A stretch of DNA of 64,000 bases from Pseudomonas fluorescens (GCF_001307155.1 NZ_CP012830.1:1667501-1731500), one strand, 5' to 3'. Counted from the first letter of the stretch, positions 46,439-56,466 are shown. The notes: a model not told the origin generated them from the sequence alone. Made by a program: numbers and translations.

Positions 46439-46480
46439 CTGGATGCGACCATCCCTGTACTGGATACGACGCACCCTGTA
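46439..46480. promoter_or_regulatory. Tandem 21-bp direct repeat, candidate GbdR operator
   Basis: Two abutting 21-bp repeats (46439-46459 and 46460-46480) match at 17 of 21 positions: CTGGAT-CGAC...CCCTGTA. The period equals two DNA turns, the layout expected for an AraC-family activator. It lies in the sdaB-choX divergent gap, both known GbdR targets in P. aeruginosa. Confidence 0.6.
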
Positions 46481-46623
46481 GGCGTCAGAATTTCACTGGT
46501 CCATGATCAGTCTCGACTCGATTGCACGGCGCTGTGGTAGAGCAGTCTCCATACGCCGACCAACCGCAACACTCATAAGTGCGGTCAGAACACCGCCCAA
46601 AAAAAACACTCAGGAGTCCACCC

Positions 46624-47574
46624 ATGAAAATAGGTTCCCCGTCGTTGTTGTTGGCCGCGATGCTGAGTCTGCCGCTTCTGGCTCATGCCGCAGAACCGGC
46701 ACAGTGCAGCACCGTAAACTTCTCCGATGTCGGCTGGACCGACATCACCGCCACAACGGCGACCACCAGCGTCGTGCTCGACGCGCTGGGCTACAAGACC
46801 AAGACCACCATGATTTCCGTGCCGGTGACCTACAAGTCCCTGGCCGACGGCAAGAACATGGACGTGTTCCTCGGCAACTGGATGCCGACCATGGAAAACG
46901 ACATCAAGGCCTACCGTGATGCCGGCACCGTGGAAACCGTGCGTACTAACCTCAAGGGCGCCAAGTACACCCTGGCGGTGCCGCAAGCGCTTTACGACAA
47001 AGGCCTGCATGACTTCGCCGATATAACCAAATTCAAGAAAGAACTCGACGGCAAAATCTATGGCATCGAGCCGGGTAACGATGGCAACCGCCTGATCCAG
47101 AGTATGATCGACAAGAACGCCTTCGGCCTCAAAGACGCTGGTTTCAAAGTGGTCGAGTCCAGCGAAGCCGGCATGCTCTCGCAAGTCGACCGCGCTCAGA
47201 AGCGCGATACCGCCGTGGTGTTCCTGGGCTGGGCACCGCATCCGATGAACAAGCGCTTCAAGATCCAGTACCTCACCGGCGGCGATGATTATTTCGGCCC
47301 GGATTTCGGTGCGGCGACAGTCCTGACCAACACCCGCAAGGGCTACACCCAGGAATGCAGCAACGTTGGCCAGTTGCTGAAGAATCTGGAGTTCACCGTA
47401 GACATGGAAAGCTCGCTGATGGGCAACATCCTGGACGACAAGATGAAACCTGAAGCAGCTGCCAAGGCCTGGCTGAAAAAGAACCCACAGGTACTCGATA
47501 CCTGGCTCGCTGGCGTGACCACCATTGACGGTAAACCTGGCCTGGAAGCCGTGAAAGCCAAGCTTGCAAAGTAA
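46624..47574 (+). CDS. choX: Choline ABC transporter substrate-binding protein
   Basis: A 316-residue periplasmic binding protein (also called CbcX). Signal peptide ends at LLAHAAEP; the aromatic-cage family segments VGWTDITAT and [11 protein letters not shown] are present. A CAGGAG site precedes the start. It is the first gene of choX-choW-choV, and a strong terminator hairpin follows its stop, which should raise its level relative to the membrane components. Confidence 0.93.
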   Translation: MKIGSPSLLLAAMLSLPLLAHAAEPAQCSTVNFSDVGWTDITATTATTSVVLDALGYKTKTTMISVPVTYKSLADGKNMDVFLGNWMPTMENDIKAYRDAGTVETVRTNLKGAKYTLAVPQALYDKGLHDFADITKFKKELDGKIYGIEPGNDGNRLIQSMIDKNAFGLKDAGFKVVESSEAGMLSQVDRAQKRDTAVVFLGWAPHPMNKRFKIQYLTGGDDYFGPDFGAATVLTNTRKGYTQECSNVGQLLKNLEFTVDMESSLMGNILDDKMKPEAAAKAWLKKNPQVLDTWLAGVTTIDGKPGLEAVKAKLAK

Positions 47575-47583
47575 TCGTTGACG

Positions 47584-47616
47584 CCGGGCGAGTTCGCTCG
47601 CCCGGGCTGTTTTTTT
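47584..47616 (+). terminator. Intrinsic terminator between choX and choW
   Basis: A 9-bp GC stem (CCGGGCGAG / CTCGCCCGG) with a TTCG tetraloop followed by GCTG and seven T residues. It begins 9 bases after the choX stop and ends before choW, so choWV would depend on read-through. Confidence 0.85.
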
Positions 47617-47640
47617 CCTCGCATGCGGACGTTCACTACC

Positions 47641-48486
47641 ATGCTGATTGATCAGAAAATCCCTTTAGGCCAGTACATCGCTGCCTTCGTTGAATGGTTG
47701 ACGCAACACGGCGCCAGCACATTCGATGCGATCGCCACGACACTGGAAACGATGATCCACGGCGTGACGTTTGCGCTGACCTGGTTCAACCCGCTGGCAC
47801 TGATCGGATTGATCGCACTGCTGGCTCACTTCATCCAACGCAAATGGGGCCTGACCGCTTTCGTGATCGCCTCCTTCCTGCTGATCCTCAATCTGGGTTA
47901 CTGGCAGGAAACCATGGAAACCCTCGCCCAGGTGCTGTTCGCTACCTTTGTCTGCGTGATCATTGGCGTGCCGTTGGGCATCGTCGCCGCGCACAAACCG
48001 ATGTTCTACACGATGATGCGTCCGGTGCTCGATCTGATGCAGACCGTACCGACGTTCGTGTACCTCATTCCTACCCTGACCCTGTTCGGTCTGGGTGTGG
48101 TCCCGGGTCTGATTTCAACGGTAGTGTTCGCGATTGCCGCGCCTATTCGTCTGACCTACCTGGGCATCCGCGATGTGCCGCAAGAACTGATGGACGCCGG
48201 CAAGGCCTTTGGCTGCTCGCGTCGTCAGCTGCTCTCGCGTATTGAACTGCCCCACGCGATGCCAAGCATCGCCGCCGGTATCACCCAGTGCATCATGCTG
48301 TCGTTGTCGATGGTGGTGATCGCGGCACTGGTGGGCGCCGATGGCCTGGGCAAACCCGTGGTCAACGCACTGAACACTGCCGATATCGCCCTGGGCTTCG
48401 AAGCCGGGTTGGCGATCGTACTGCTGGCGATCATGCTCGACCGTATCTGCAAACAACCCGACGCCAAAGTAGGGGGTGACGCATGA
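47641..48486 (+). CDS. choW: Choline ABC transporter permease
   Basis: A 281-residue inner-membrane permease (CbcW), with about six helices and the EAA-type loop PQELMDAGKAFGCSRRQLLSRIELPHAMP. No good ribosome binding site precedes ATG 47641; another ATG at 47623 in frame follows the terminator T-run closely and adds 6 residues. Weak initiation fits its position after a terminator. Its stop overlaps choV by 4 bp (ATGA). Confidence 0.92.
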   Translation: MLIDQKIPLGQYIAAFVEWLTQHGASTFDAIATTLETMIHGVTFALTWFNPLALIGLIALLAHFIQRKWGLTAFVIASFLLILNLGYWQETMETLAQVLFATFVCVIIGVPLGIVAAHKPMFYTMMRPVLDLMQTVPTFVYLIPTLTLFGLGVVPGLISTVVFAIAAPIRLTYLGIRDVPQELMDAGKAFGCSRRQLLSRIELPHAMPSIAAGITQCIMLSLSMVVIAALVGADGLGKPVVNALNTADIALGFEAGLAIVLLAIMLDRICKQPDAKVGGDA

Positions 48487-49661
48487 GCATAATTCGCTTC
48501 GATAACGTCGACGTTATCTTCTCCAAGGATCCACGCGAGGCCCTCAAGCTGCTGGATCAGGGCATGACCCGCGACCAGATCCTGAAGAAAACCGGGCAAA
48601 TCGTTGGCGTTGAAAAAGCCAGCCTGGACATCGAGAAAGGCGAAATCTGCGTGCTGATGGGCCTCTCCGGCTCCGGCAAATCCAGCTTGCTGCGCTGCAT
48701 CAACGGCTTGAACACGGTCAGCCGTGGCAAGCTGTTCGTCGAGCATGAAGGCCGCCAGATCGACATCGCCTCCTGCACCCCGGCCGAGCTGAAAATGATG
48801 CGCACCAAACGCATCGCCATGGTGTTCCAGAAGTTCGCCCTGATGCCTTGGCTGACGGTGCGCGAGAACATCAGCTTCGGCCTCGAAATGCAGGGTCGTC
48901 CCGAGAAGGAACGTCGCCAGCTGGTCGATGAAAAGCTCGAACTGGTGGGCCTGACCCAATGGCGCAACAAGAAGCCCGACGAACTTTCCGGCGGCATGCA
49001 GCAACGTGTGGGCCTGGCCCGCGCGCTGGCGATGGACGCCGACATCCTGCTGATGGACGAACCCTTCTCGGCACTCGACCCGCTGATTCGCCAGGGTCTG
49101 CAAGATGAACTGCTGGAACTGCAACGCAAGCTGCACAAGACCATCGTCTTTGTAAGTCACGATCTCGATGAAGCGCTGAAACTCGGCAGCCGCATCGCAA
49201 TCATGAAAGACGGCCGGATCATCCAGTACAGCAAGCCGGAAGAAATCGTCCTCAACCCGGCCGATGACTACGTGCGGACCTTCGTCGCGCACACCAACCC
49301 GCTGAACGTACTGTGCGGTCGCAGCCTGATGCGCACGCTGGACAACTGCAAACGCATCAACGGCTCGGTATGCCTGGATCCGGGTGGCGATTCGTGGCTG
49401 GACCTGGCCGAAGGCAACACCATCAAAGGCGCACGCCAGAACGGTTCCAGCCTGGACCTGCAGAACTGGGTACCGGGGCAAGCGGTGGAAGGCCTGGGCC
49501 GTCGCCCAACGCTGGTGGACTCGAACATCGGCATGCGCGACGCGCTGCAGATTCGTTATCAGACCGGCAACAAGCTGGTACTGCACGACAACAATAAAGT
49601 GGTGGGGATTCTCGGCGACAGCGAGCTGTACCACGCGCTGCTCGGCAAGAACCTGGGGTAA
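48483..49661 (+). CDS. choV: Choline ABC transporter ATP-binding protein
   Basis: A 392-residue ATPase (CbcV) of the ProV/OpuAA class. Walker A GLSGSGKSSLL, signature LSGGMQQRV, Walker B ILLMDEPFSALDP. The C-terminal 120 residues form a regulatory, CBS-like region. With ChoW it forms the core used by ChoX (choline), by the betaine-binding protein encoded elsewhere, and by CaiX (carnitine). A terminator follows. Confidence 0.94.
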   Translation: MSIIRFDNVDVIFSKDPREALKLLDQGMTRDQILKKTGQIVGVEKASLDIEKGEICVLMGLSGSGKSSLLRCINGLNTVSRGKLFVEHEGRQIDIASCTPAELKMMRTKRIAMVFQKFALMPWLTVRENISFGLEMQGRPEKERRQLVDEKLELVGLTQWRNKKPDELSGGMQQRVGLARALAMDADILLMDEPFSALDPLIRQGLQDELLELQRKLHKTIVFVSHDLDEALKLGSRIAIMKDGRIIQYSKPEEIVLNPADDYVRTFVAHTNPLNVLCGRSLMRTLDNCKRINGSVCLDPGGDSWLDLAEGNTIKGARQNGSSLDLQNWVPGQAVEGLGRRPTLVDSNIGMRDALQIRYQTGNKLVLHDNNKVVGILGDSELYHALLGKNLG

Positions 49662-49673
49662 GACAGCAGACAC

Positions 49674-49706
49674 AAAAACGCCGCGAGAGGATCGCGGCGT
49701 TTTTGT
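49674..49706 (+). terminator. Intrinsic terminator after choV
   Basis: Stem of 10 bp (AACGCCGCGA / TCGCGGCGTT), 5-base loop, followed by a TTTTTG tract; closes the choXWV operon. Confidence 0.85.
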
Positions 49707-49739
49707 TAGTGCAACAGTTGGACTGCAAACACAGACTAC

Positions 49740-49887
49740 TGTGGCGAGGGGGCTTGCCCCCGTTGGGTCGCGCAGCGGCCCCAAAATCTGGCACCACGGT
49801 GCTTCAGAGAGATCGCGTTATCCGGATTTACGACTGCTGCGCAGTCGAGCGGGGCGTTGCGGCGTTCCGACAAGCCCCCTCACCACA
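49740..49887. repeat. REPIN-like element 10 (G-rich variant, degenerate right arm)
   Basis: Left arm GTGGCGAGGGGGCTTGCCCC; right arm has an insertion and a G-to-A change (ACAAGCCCCCTCACCAC), so pairing is impaired. Lies between convergent choV and betT. Confidence 0.82.
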
Positions 49888-49928
49888 ACGGAGCCGCGGT
49901 GCAGTTGATGCACCGCGTCACTTAAGTC

Positions 49929-51926
49929 TTAGCTATAGACACGGCCCAGGAGCTGTCGATGGCTTTCAAACTGATCGAGCACATCACGGGTGATCTGATC
50001 CTGAGTGAAACCCATCAAGTCGTACTCCTGACTTCCGTTGTGCAGGTACACCTCGGCGCGGTAGTAACGCGTGCGCGCTTCATCCGGGTTCGGCGACTCG
50101 CTCGGCGCAGCCAGATAGCCGTCCAGGCTCACTTCGTAGACAAACGGATTGCCCTCTTCCATCTCGATCCGCACGCCCATGCAACGCTTGGCTTTACCCA
50201 GCAACGTTTGCACGTCCAGCCCCTGAGTACGCAATTGCGCCGCCGCATCTTCCAGCGCCGGGCTGACGTGTTTGTCCATGAAGCGCTGAACGATCGACTG
50301 GCTCGGTTGCAGGTCCAGCTGGGTCAGACGCTCGCTGAAACCACGACGACCACGCGCCGCCAGTTCGGCTTGTTCCTGCTCGATCTGCACGTCCTGGCGC
50401 ATGGCCTTGTGCAAGCCGAACATGAAGAACACCAGCACCACCGAGAACGGCAGACCGGCCAGCACCACCATGGTTTGCATGGCTTCGAAGTTACCGGCGA
50501 GCAGCAGGCCAATGGTCACCAGCGTGATCACCACCGACCAGAAGATCCGCAGCCAGTGCGGCGCGTCTTCGTCGACGTTGCCGCCCTTGCAGGACAGGTT
50601 CGCCATCATCACCGCGCCAGAGTCGGCCGGGGTCAGGAACAACACGAAGCCGACAAAAATCGACACGCCGATCACGATCTTCGACGCCGGGTAGTGCTCA
50701 AGCAGCTGATAGATCGCCATGGACGGCTGTTCCAGCGCCGTCTTCCCAAGCTCCACCGCCCCGTGATTCATCACCAGATCCAGTGCCGAGTTACCGAAGA
50801 TCGACAACCAGGCCAAGGTGAAGCCCAGCGGAATCAGCAGCACGCCGGCCACCAGTTCACGCACGGTACGACCGCGAGAAATACGCGCGATGAACATGCC
50901 TACGAATGGCGCCCAGGAAATCCACCAGGCCCAGTAGAACAGGGTCCACAGGCCCAACCAGCGCTCGGATTTGGCGTTGTCGGCTTCGTACACGTACAGG
51001 TCGAAGGTTTTCAGCACCACACCGTTCAGGTAGTCGCCGATGTTCTGCACGAAGCCGTTAAGCAGGTGCAAGGTCGGGCCGAACAGCAGGACGAAAATCA
51101 GCAGGCCGCTGAACAGCACGATGTTCAGGTTGGACAGACGGCGGATACCGTTTTCCACGCCCGACACGGCAGCGATGGTCGCCACAGTGCTCATCACGAT
51201 GATCACGATCAGCAGGTTGGTGTCGCTGTGCGCCATGCCGAACAGGTTCTCAAGACCCGACGACACTTGCAGCGAACCAATCCCCAGGTTGGTCACCAGA
51301 CCCAGCAGGGTCACGAACATGCCGAAGCCGTCCACCGCATGACCGGCCGCGCCTTTGACCCAACGCTCGCCCACCAGCGGATACAGCGCCGAACGCAACG
51401 CCAGCGGCTGGTTATGACGGTACGCAAAGTACGCCACGGCCAGACCGACCAAGGCGTAGATCGCCCAGCCATGCAGCCCCCAATGCAGGAACGTCAGCTG
51501 TACTGCCTGACGCGCTGCCAGGTTGCTGCCCGCCGCGCCTTCCGGCGGATTGAAGTAGTGATCCAGCGGTTCGGATGCACCGAAGTACAGCAGCGAGATA
51601 CCGATACCGGACGAGAACAGCATCCCGGCCCAGGCGCCATAGCTGAAGTCCGGGGTATCGTCCTTGCTACCCAGCTTGAGCTTGCCGTAGGACGAGAACG
51701 CCAGGCCGACGACGAATACCAAATAGGCGGCGATCACCACCATGTAGTACCAGCCGAAGCTGCGCGACAACCACGCCTGAGCGATCCCCAGCATTCTCCC
51801 GGCTTCTTGCGGCGCGGCGATGAGGATGGCGGTCAGCAGCAGGATCAATGCGGTCGAGGTGTAGAACACCCAACCGTTGACCGTCACCTTCTCGGGTGGG
51901 GTCTTTATAAGAGAGGCAGAACTCAT
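49929..51926 (-). CDS. betT: High-affinity choline transporter BetT (BCCT family)
   Basis: A 665-residue BCCT transporter with about 12 membrane helices and the family segments GLHGWAIYALVGLA and WWISWAPFVGMFIAR. A cytoplasmic C-terminal tail of about 150 residues (after about 510) is typical of osmotically regulated BetT. The start at 51926 (MSSASLIKT) has GGAG about 10 bases upstream. It is divergent from betIBA, and BetI should control both. Confidence 0.93.
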   Translation of the reverse strand: MSSASLIKTPPEKVTVNGWVFYTSTALILLLTAILIAAPQEAGRMLGIAQAWLSRSFGWYYMVVIAAYLVFVVGLAFSSYGKLKLGSKDDTPDFSYGAWAGMLFSSGIGISLLYFGASEPLDHYFNPPEGAAGSNLAARQAVQLTFLHWGLHGWAIYALVGLAVAYFAYRHNQPLALRSALYPLVGERWVKGAAGHAVDGFGMFVTLLGLVTNLGIGSLQVSSGLENLFGMAHSDTNLLIVIIVMSTVATIAAVSGVENGIRRLSNLNIVLFSGLLIFVLLFGPTLHLLNGFVQNIGDYLNGVVLKTFDLYVYEADNAKSERWLGLWTLFYWAWWISWAPFVGMFIARISRGRTVRELVAGVLLIPLGFTLAWLSIFGNSALDLVMNHGAVELGKTALEQPSMAIYQLLEHYPASKIVIGVSIFVGFVLFLTPADSGAVMMANLSCKGGNVDEDAPHWLRIFWSVVITLVTIGLLLAGNFEAMQTMVVLAGLPFSVVLVFFMFGLHKAMRQDVQIEQEQAELAARGRRGFSERLTQLDLQPSQSIVQRFMDKHVSPALEDAAAQLRTQGLDVQTLLGKAKRCMGVRIEMEEGNPFVYEVSLDGYLAAPSESPNPDEARTRYYRAEVYLHNGSQEYDLMGFTQDQITRDVLDQFESHRQLLGRVYS

Positions 51927-52262
51927 TGCACAGATGCTCCAGGCAGTGCGAGAGAAAGACACAAGGCAAAGCAGTACCCGACCAATCGGTTAGTTGGCAG
52001 CCGACCTGCGGGTGATATAAAGACACCCCGAAAAAAGCCCGAAACCGCGGCAGCCGTGTTGAAAACCGACCTCGAAGATCGCGCGCGCGTACATGACGCA
52101 GCGCATGACCCTGAGCGTCTTGCCCATACAACGCGTCCATTGAAATCGGTTCGCAGCATGCCCTGTGCGGGTTTCGAGCATTTTTCGGATGTCGTTTTTC
52201 CGCCAACCACATGTAGGAAAAACCTGTAGGCAGCGACGATTTGTCGCAGATCTTATTCTTTG

Positions 52263-52282
52263 TTGATTGAACGTTCAATCAA
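52263..52282. promoter_or_regulatory. BetI operator
   Basis: A perfect 20-bp palindrome, TTGATTGAACGTTCAATCAA, in the betT-betI divergent gap, 71 bp upstream of the betI start. Its core TTGAACGTTCAA resembles the E. coli bet operator. The remaining gap contains the betT promoter side. Confidence 0.85.
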
Positions 52283-52352
52283 AACAAAATAGACTGGCCC
52301 TCAATCCGGTAGCCGTTTTTCGCCCACCGGGAGGCCTAAGGAGATGTGCAAG

Positions 52353-52958
52353 ATGCCCAAGGTCGGTATGCAACCCATCCGCCGTCAGCAGTTGATCGAA
52401 GCCACATTGCAGGCCGTCGATCGAGTCGGGATGGGGGACGCCAGCATTGCGCTGATCGCCCGTTTGGCTGGTGTCTCGAATGGCATCATCAGTCACTATT
52501 TTCAGGACAAGAATGGCCTGATCGCCGCCACGATGCGGTATCTGATGAGCGTCCTCAGCGAGAACGTCACCGCGCGCCGCCTGGCGCTGGGAGATAACAG
52601 CCCGCGGGCTCATCTTCAGGTGATTATCGAAGGCAACTTCGACGCCAGCCAGGTCAATGGCCCGGCAATGAAAACCTGGTTGGCCTTCTGGGCAACCAGC
52701 ATGCACCAACCGTCTTTACACAGGTTGCAGCGGATCAACGATCACCGCCTGTATTCCAACCTGTGCTGCGAGTTCCGCCGAGTGCTGCCGCTTGATCAGG
52801 CACGCAACGCAGCACGCGGGCTGGCGGCTCTGATTGACGGTTTGTGGTTGCGCGGCGCGCTGTCGGGAGACGCTTTCGACACCGAGCAGGCGCAACGAAT
52901 CGCTTACGAATATATGGATATCCAACTGGCTAAACAGGAGCTGCTAGAGCACACATAA
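52353..52958 (+). CDS. betI: Choline-responsive TetR repressor BetI
   Basis: A 201-residue TetR-family repressor. The N-terminal helix-turn-helix reads [21 protein letters not shown]. It represses betIBA and betT, with choline as inducer. The start at 52353 (MPKVGMQPI) matches known BetI and has AAGGAG 9 bases upstream; the ATG at 52344 abuts that site and was rejected. Confidence 0.94.
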   Translation: MPKVGMQPIRRQQLIEATLQAVDRVGMGDASIALIARLAGVSNGIISHYFQDKNGLIAATMRYLMSVLSENVTARRLALGDNSPRAHLQVIIEGNFDASQVNGPAMKTWLAFWATSMHQPSLHRLQRINDHRLYSNLCCEFRRVLPLDQARNAARGLAALIDGLWLRGALSGDAFDTEQAQRIAYEYMDIQLAKQELLEHT

Positions 52959-53054
52959 CCGCTCGGCCCCTGAACGGCGACTGATCAACGTGCCCAGGTT
53001 TTACGGCACGTCCGGTGGCTGACGCCAATAACTAAATGCACTTGCGAGGACTCT

Positions 53055-54527
53055 ATGGCCCGTTTCGAACTGCAAAAACTCTACATCGACGGCGGTTACT
53101 CCGACGCCAGCGGCGACGCCACCTTCGAAGCCATCAACCCGGCTAACGGTGAAGTTCTCGCCACAGTGCAACGTGCAACCTTCGCCGACGTCGAGCGCGC
53201 TGTCGTCAGCGCCGAAAAAGGCCAGAAAATCTGGGCCGCGATGACTGCCATGGAGCGTTCGCGCATCCTGCGCCGCGCCGTTGAAATCCTGCGCGAGCGC
53301 AACGATGAACTGGCCGCACTGGAAACCCTGGACACCGGCAAGGCGTACTCCGAAACCCGCTACGTCGACATCGTTACCGGCGCTGACGTACTGGAATACT
53401 ACGCAGGCCTGGTGCCAGCCATCGAAGGCGAACAAATCCCGCTGCGCACCACCTCGTTCGTCTACACCCGTCGCGAGCCTCTGGGCATCGTGGCCGGTAT
53501 CGGCGCGTGGAACTACCCGATCCAGATCGCCCTGTGGAAATCCGCTCCAGCCCTGGCGGCCGGTAACGCGATGATCTTCAAGCCAAGCGAAGTCACTTCC
53601 CTGACCACCTTGAAACTGGCTGAGATCTACACCGAAGCGGGCCTGCCAGCAGGCGTGTTCAACGTTCTGACCGGTAGCGGCCGTGAAGTCGGCACCTGGC
53701 TGACCGAGCACCCACGCATCGAAAAAATCTCCTTCACCGGCGGCACCGACACCGGCAAGAAGGTCATGGCCAGCGCTTCCGGCTCGTCCTTGAAAGACGT
53801 GACCATGGAACTGGGCGGCAAATCCCCGCTGATCATTTTCGACGACGCCGACCTCGATCGCGCCGCCGACACCGCGATGATGGCCAACTTCTACAGCTCC
53901 GGCCAGGTCTGCACCAACGGCACTCGCGTGTTCGTACCGAGCCACCTGAAAGCCGCTTTCGAAGCCAAGATCGTGGAACGCGTTGCGCGCATCCGCGTCG
54001 GCAACCCGGAAGACGAAAATACCAACTTCGGCCCGCTGGTCAGCTTCGCCCACATGGAAAGTGTGCTCGGCTACATCGCCAAAGGTAAGGAAGAAGGCGC
54101 GCGCCTGCTGTGCGGCGGCGAGCGTCTGACCGAAGGCGAATTCGCCAAAGGCGCCTTCGTGGCACCGACCGTGTTCACCGACTGCACCGACGAGATGACC
54201 ATCGTTCGTGAAGAAATCTTTGGCCCGGTAATGAGCATCCTCACCTACGAAACCGAAGAAGAAGTGATCCGCCGCGCCAACGACACCGAGTTCGGCCTGG
54301 CTGCCGGCGTCGTGACCCGCGACCTGAACCGCGCTCACCGCGTGATTCATCAACTGGAAGCCGGTATCTGCTGGATCAACGCCTGGGGCGAGTCCGACGC
54401 CAAGATGCCGGTCGGCGGCTACAAGCAGTCGGGCGTGGGCCGTGAGAACGGCATCAGCTCGCTGAACAACTTCACCCGCATCAAATCGGTACAGGTCGAG
54501 CTGGGCGATTACGCCTCGGTGTTCTGA
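53055..54527 (+). CDS. betB: Betaine aldehyde dehydrogenase
   Basis: A 490-residue NAD(P)-dependent aldehyde dehydrogenase that oxidises betaine aldehyde to glycine betaine. The general base E252 (MELGGKS) and nucleophile C286 (GQVCTNGT) are at the positions known for the P. aeruginosa enzyme. It follows betI after about 95 bp and precedes betA. Confidence 0.96.
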   Translation: MARFELQKLYIDGGYSDASGDATFEAINPANGEVLATVQRATFADVERAVVSAEKGQKIWAAMTAMERSRILRRAVEILRERNDELAALETLDTGKAYSETRYVDIVTGADVLEYYAGLVPAIEGEQIPLRTTSFVYTRREPLGIVAGIGAWNYPIQIALWKSAPALAAGNAMIFKPSEVTSLTTLKLAEIYTEAGLPAGVFNVLTGSGREVGTWLTEHPRIEKISFTGGTDTGKKVMASASGSSLKDVTMELGGKSPLIIFDDADLDRAADTAMMANFYSSGQVCTNGTRVFVPSHLKAAFEAKIVERVARIRVGNPEDENTNFGPLVSFAHMESVLGYIAKGKEEGARLLCGGERLTEGEFAKGAFVAPTVFTDCTDEMTIVREEIFGPVMSILTYETEEEVIRRANDTEFGLAAGVVTRDLNRAHRVIHQLEAGICWINAWGESDAKMPVGGYKQSGVGRENGISSLNNFTRIKSVQVELGDYASVF

Positions 54528-54557
54528 TCTGACGCACAACCTGTGGCTGGGGCTTTT

Positions 54558-54689
54558 TGTGGCGAGGGAGCTTGCTCCCGCTGGGCCGCGAAGCGGCCCC
54601 AACCCAGGCGCTGTGTTTCTTCAGACAAATCACAGTCGCTGATTTTGCGACTGCTGCGCAGCCGAGCGGGAGCAAGCTCCCTCGCCACA
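54558..54689. repeat. REPIN-like element 11 (class A)
   Basis: Standard outer arms and inner pair GGCCGCGAAGCGGCCCC / GCGACTGCTGCGCAGCCG, inside the betB-betA gap, so it is transcribed within the operon. Confidence 0.88.
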
Positions 54690-54741
54690 ATTGGGTGGCG
54701 CCAGGCTCGCGACCTGACCACAATTCAAGAGGGTGCATTCA

Positions 54742-56445
54742 ATGTCCCACGAATACGACTACATCATCATCGGGGCCGGCTCTGCCGGTAACACCCTGGC
54801 GACCCGTCTGACTGAAGACGCAGGCGTCACCGTCCTGCTGCTCGAAGCCGGCGGCCCGGACTACCGTTTAGACTTCCGCACACAAATGCCTGCGGCACTG
54901 GCGTTCCCGCTGCAAGGCCGTCGCTACAACTGGGCCTACGAGACCGATCCGGAGCCACACATGGACGGCCGCCGAATGGAATGCGGTCGCGGCAAGGGCC
55001 TGGGCGGTTCTTCGCTGATCAACGGCATGTGCTACATCCGCGGTAACGCCATGGACTACGACGGCTGGGCGAAAAACCCTGGCCTGGAAGACTGGACCTA
55101 CCTGGACTGCCTGCCGTATTTCCGCAAAGCGGAAACCCGCGACATCGGCCCGAACGACTACCACGGTGGCGAAGGCCCGGTCAGCGTGACCACGCCTAAA
55201 GCCGGCAACAACCCGCTGTTCCACGCGATGGTTGAAGCAGGCGTACAAGCCGGTTACCCGCGTACCGAAGACCTGAACGGCTACCAGCAGGAAGGTTTCG
55301 GTCCGATGGACCGTACCGTGACGCCTAAAGGCCGTCGCTCCAGCACCGCGCGCGGCTACCTGGACATCGCCAAAAAGCGTTCGACCCTGAACATCGTCAC
55401 CCACGCCCTGACCGACAAGATTTTGTTCGAAGGCAAGCGTGCGATCGGCGTACGTTACCTGGTGGGCAGCGCCGAAGAGCCTGTTGAAGCCCGTGCACGC
55501 AAAGAAGTGTTGCTGTGCAGCGGCGCGATTGCTTCGCCGCAAATCCTCCAACGTTCCGGCGTCGGCCCGGCCAAGCTGCTCAAGAGCCTCGACATTCCGG
55601 TGGTTCACGATCTGCCAGGCGTCGGCGAGAACCTGCAGGACCACCTGGAGCTGTACCTGCAATACGCGTGCACCCAGCCGGTTTCGCTATACCCGTCGCT
55701 GCTCTGGTACAACCAGCCGGCCATTGGTGCCGAGTGGTTGTTCAATGGCACCGGTATCGGCGCCAGCAACCAGTTCGAGGCTGGCGGTTTTATCCGTACG
55801 CGTCCAGACTTCGAATGGCCGAACATTCAGTACCACTTCCTGCCGGTGGCGATTAACTACAACGGCAGCAACGGCGTGAAAGAGCACGGTTTCCAGGCGC
55901 ACATGGGTTCCATGCGTTCGCCAAGCCGTGGCCGCATCCAGGTCAAATCCAAGGATCCGCGCCAGCACCCGAGTATCCTGTTCAACTACATGGCCACCGA
56001 GCAAGACTGGCAGGAATTCCGTGACGGCATCCGCCTGACCCGTGAAATCATGCAGCAGCCGGCACTCGACGCGTTCCGTGGTCGCGAGCTGAGCCCGGGC
56101 ATCGAAGTGCAAACCGACGAGCAACTCGACAAGTTCATCCGTGAACACGCCGAAACCGCGTTCCACCCGTCCTGCTCGTGCAAAATGGGCACCGACGAAA
56201 TGGCCGTGGTCGATGGCCAGGGTCGCGTCCACGGGATGCAGGGGCTGCGTGTGGTCGATGCCTCGATCATGCCGCTGATCACCACCGGCAACCTGAACGC
56301 GCCAACGATCATGATCGCCGAGAAAATCGCCGACAAGATCCGTGGTCGTCAGCCACTGCCACGCAGCAAGGCCAAGTACTACGTCGCGGGCGACGCCCCG
56401 GTGCGTGGCAAGCCGTTGCGTGAAGTGGGCCCTACCGCGCAGTAA
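54742..56445 (+). CDS. betA: Choline dehydrogenase
   Basis: A 567-residue membrane-associated GMC-family flavoprotein that oxidises choline to betaine aldehyde and passes electrons to the respiratory chain. The FAD motif [16 protein letters not shown] opens the protein; the C-terminal GMC signature region HPSCSCKMG and [12 protein letters not shown] carry the active-site histidine and asparagine region. The start at 54742 has GAGGG 9 bases upstream. A terminator follows. Confidence 0.95.
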   Translation: MSHEYDYIIIGAGSAGNTLATRLTEDAGVTVLLLEAGGPDYRLDFRTQMPAALAFPLQGRRYNWAYETDPEPHMDGRRMECGRGKGLGGSSLINGMCYIRGNAMDYDGWAKNPGLEDWTYLDCLPYFRKAETRDIGPNDYHGGEGPVSVTTPKAGNNPLFHAMVEAGVQAGYPRTEDLNGYQQEGFGPMDRTVTPKGRRSSTARGYLDIAKKRSTLNIVTHALTDKILFEGKRAIGVRYLVGSAEEPVEARARKEVLLCSGAIASPQILQRSGVGPAKLLKSLDIPVVHDLPGVGENLQDHLELYLQYACTQPVSLYPSLLWYNQPAIGAEWLFNGTGIGASNQFEAGGFIRTRPDFEWPNIQYHFLPVAINYNGSNGVKEHGFQAHMGSMRSPSRGRIQVKSKDPRQHPSILFNYMATEQDWQEFRDGIRLTREIMQQPALDAFRGRELSPGIEVQTDEQLDKFIREHAETAFHPSCSCKMGTDEMAVVDGQGRVHGMQGLRVVDASIMPLITTGNLNAPTIMIAEKIADKIRGRQPLPRSKAKYYVAGDAPVRGKPLREVGPTAQ

Positions 56446-56466
56446 GTTCAAGCTTCAGCGACACAT

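Noticed and set aside
49959..52229. An open frame of 756 codons opposite betT
   Set aside because: Polar, His/Gln-rich mirror of a membrane protein gene; an artefact of codon bias.
12305..54689. Repeats considered as a dispersed CRISPR or MITE with target-site duplications
   Set aside because: Elements are single, kilobases apart, internally palindromic and without evident flanking duplications; REPIN fits better.
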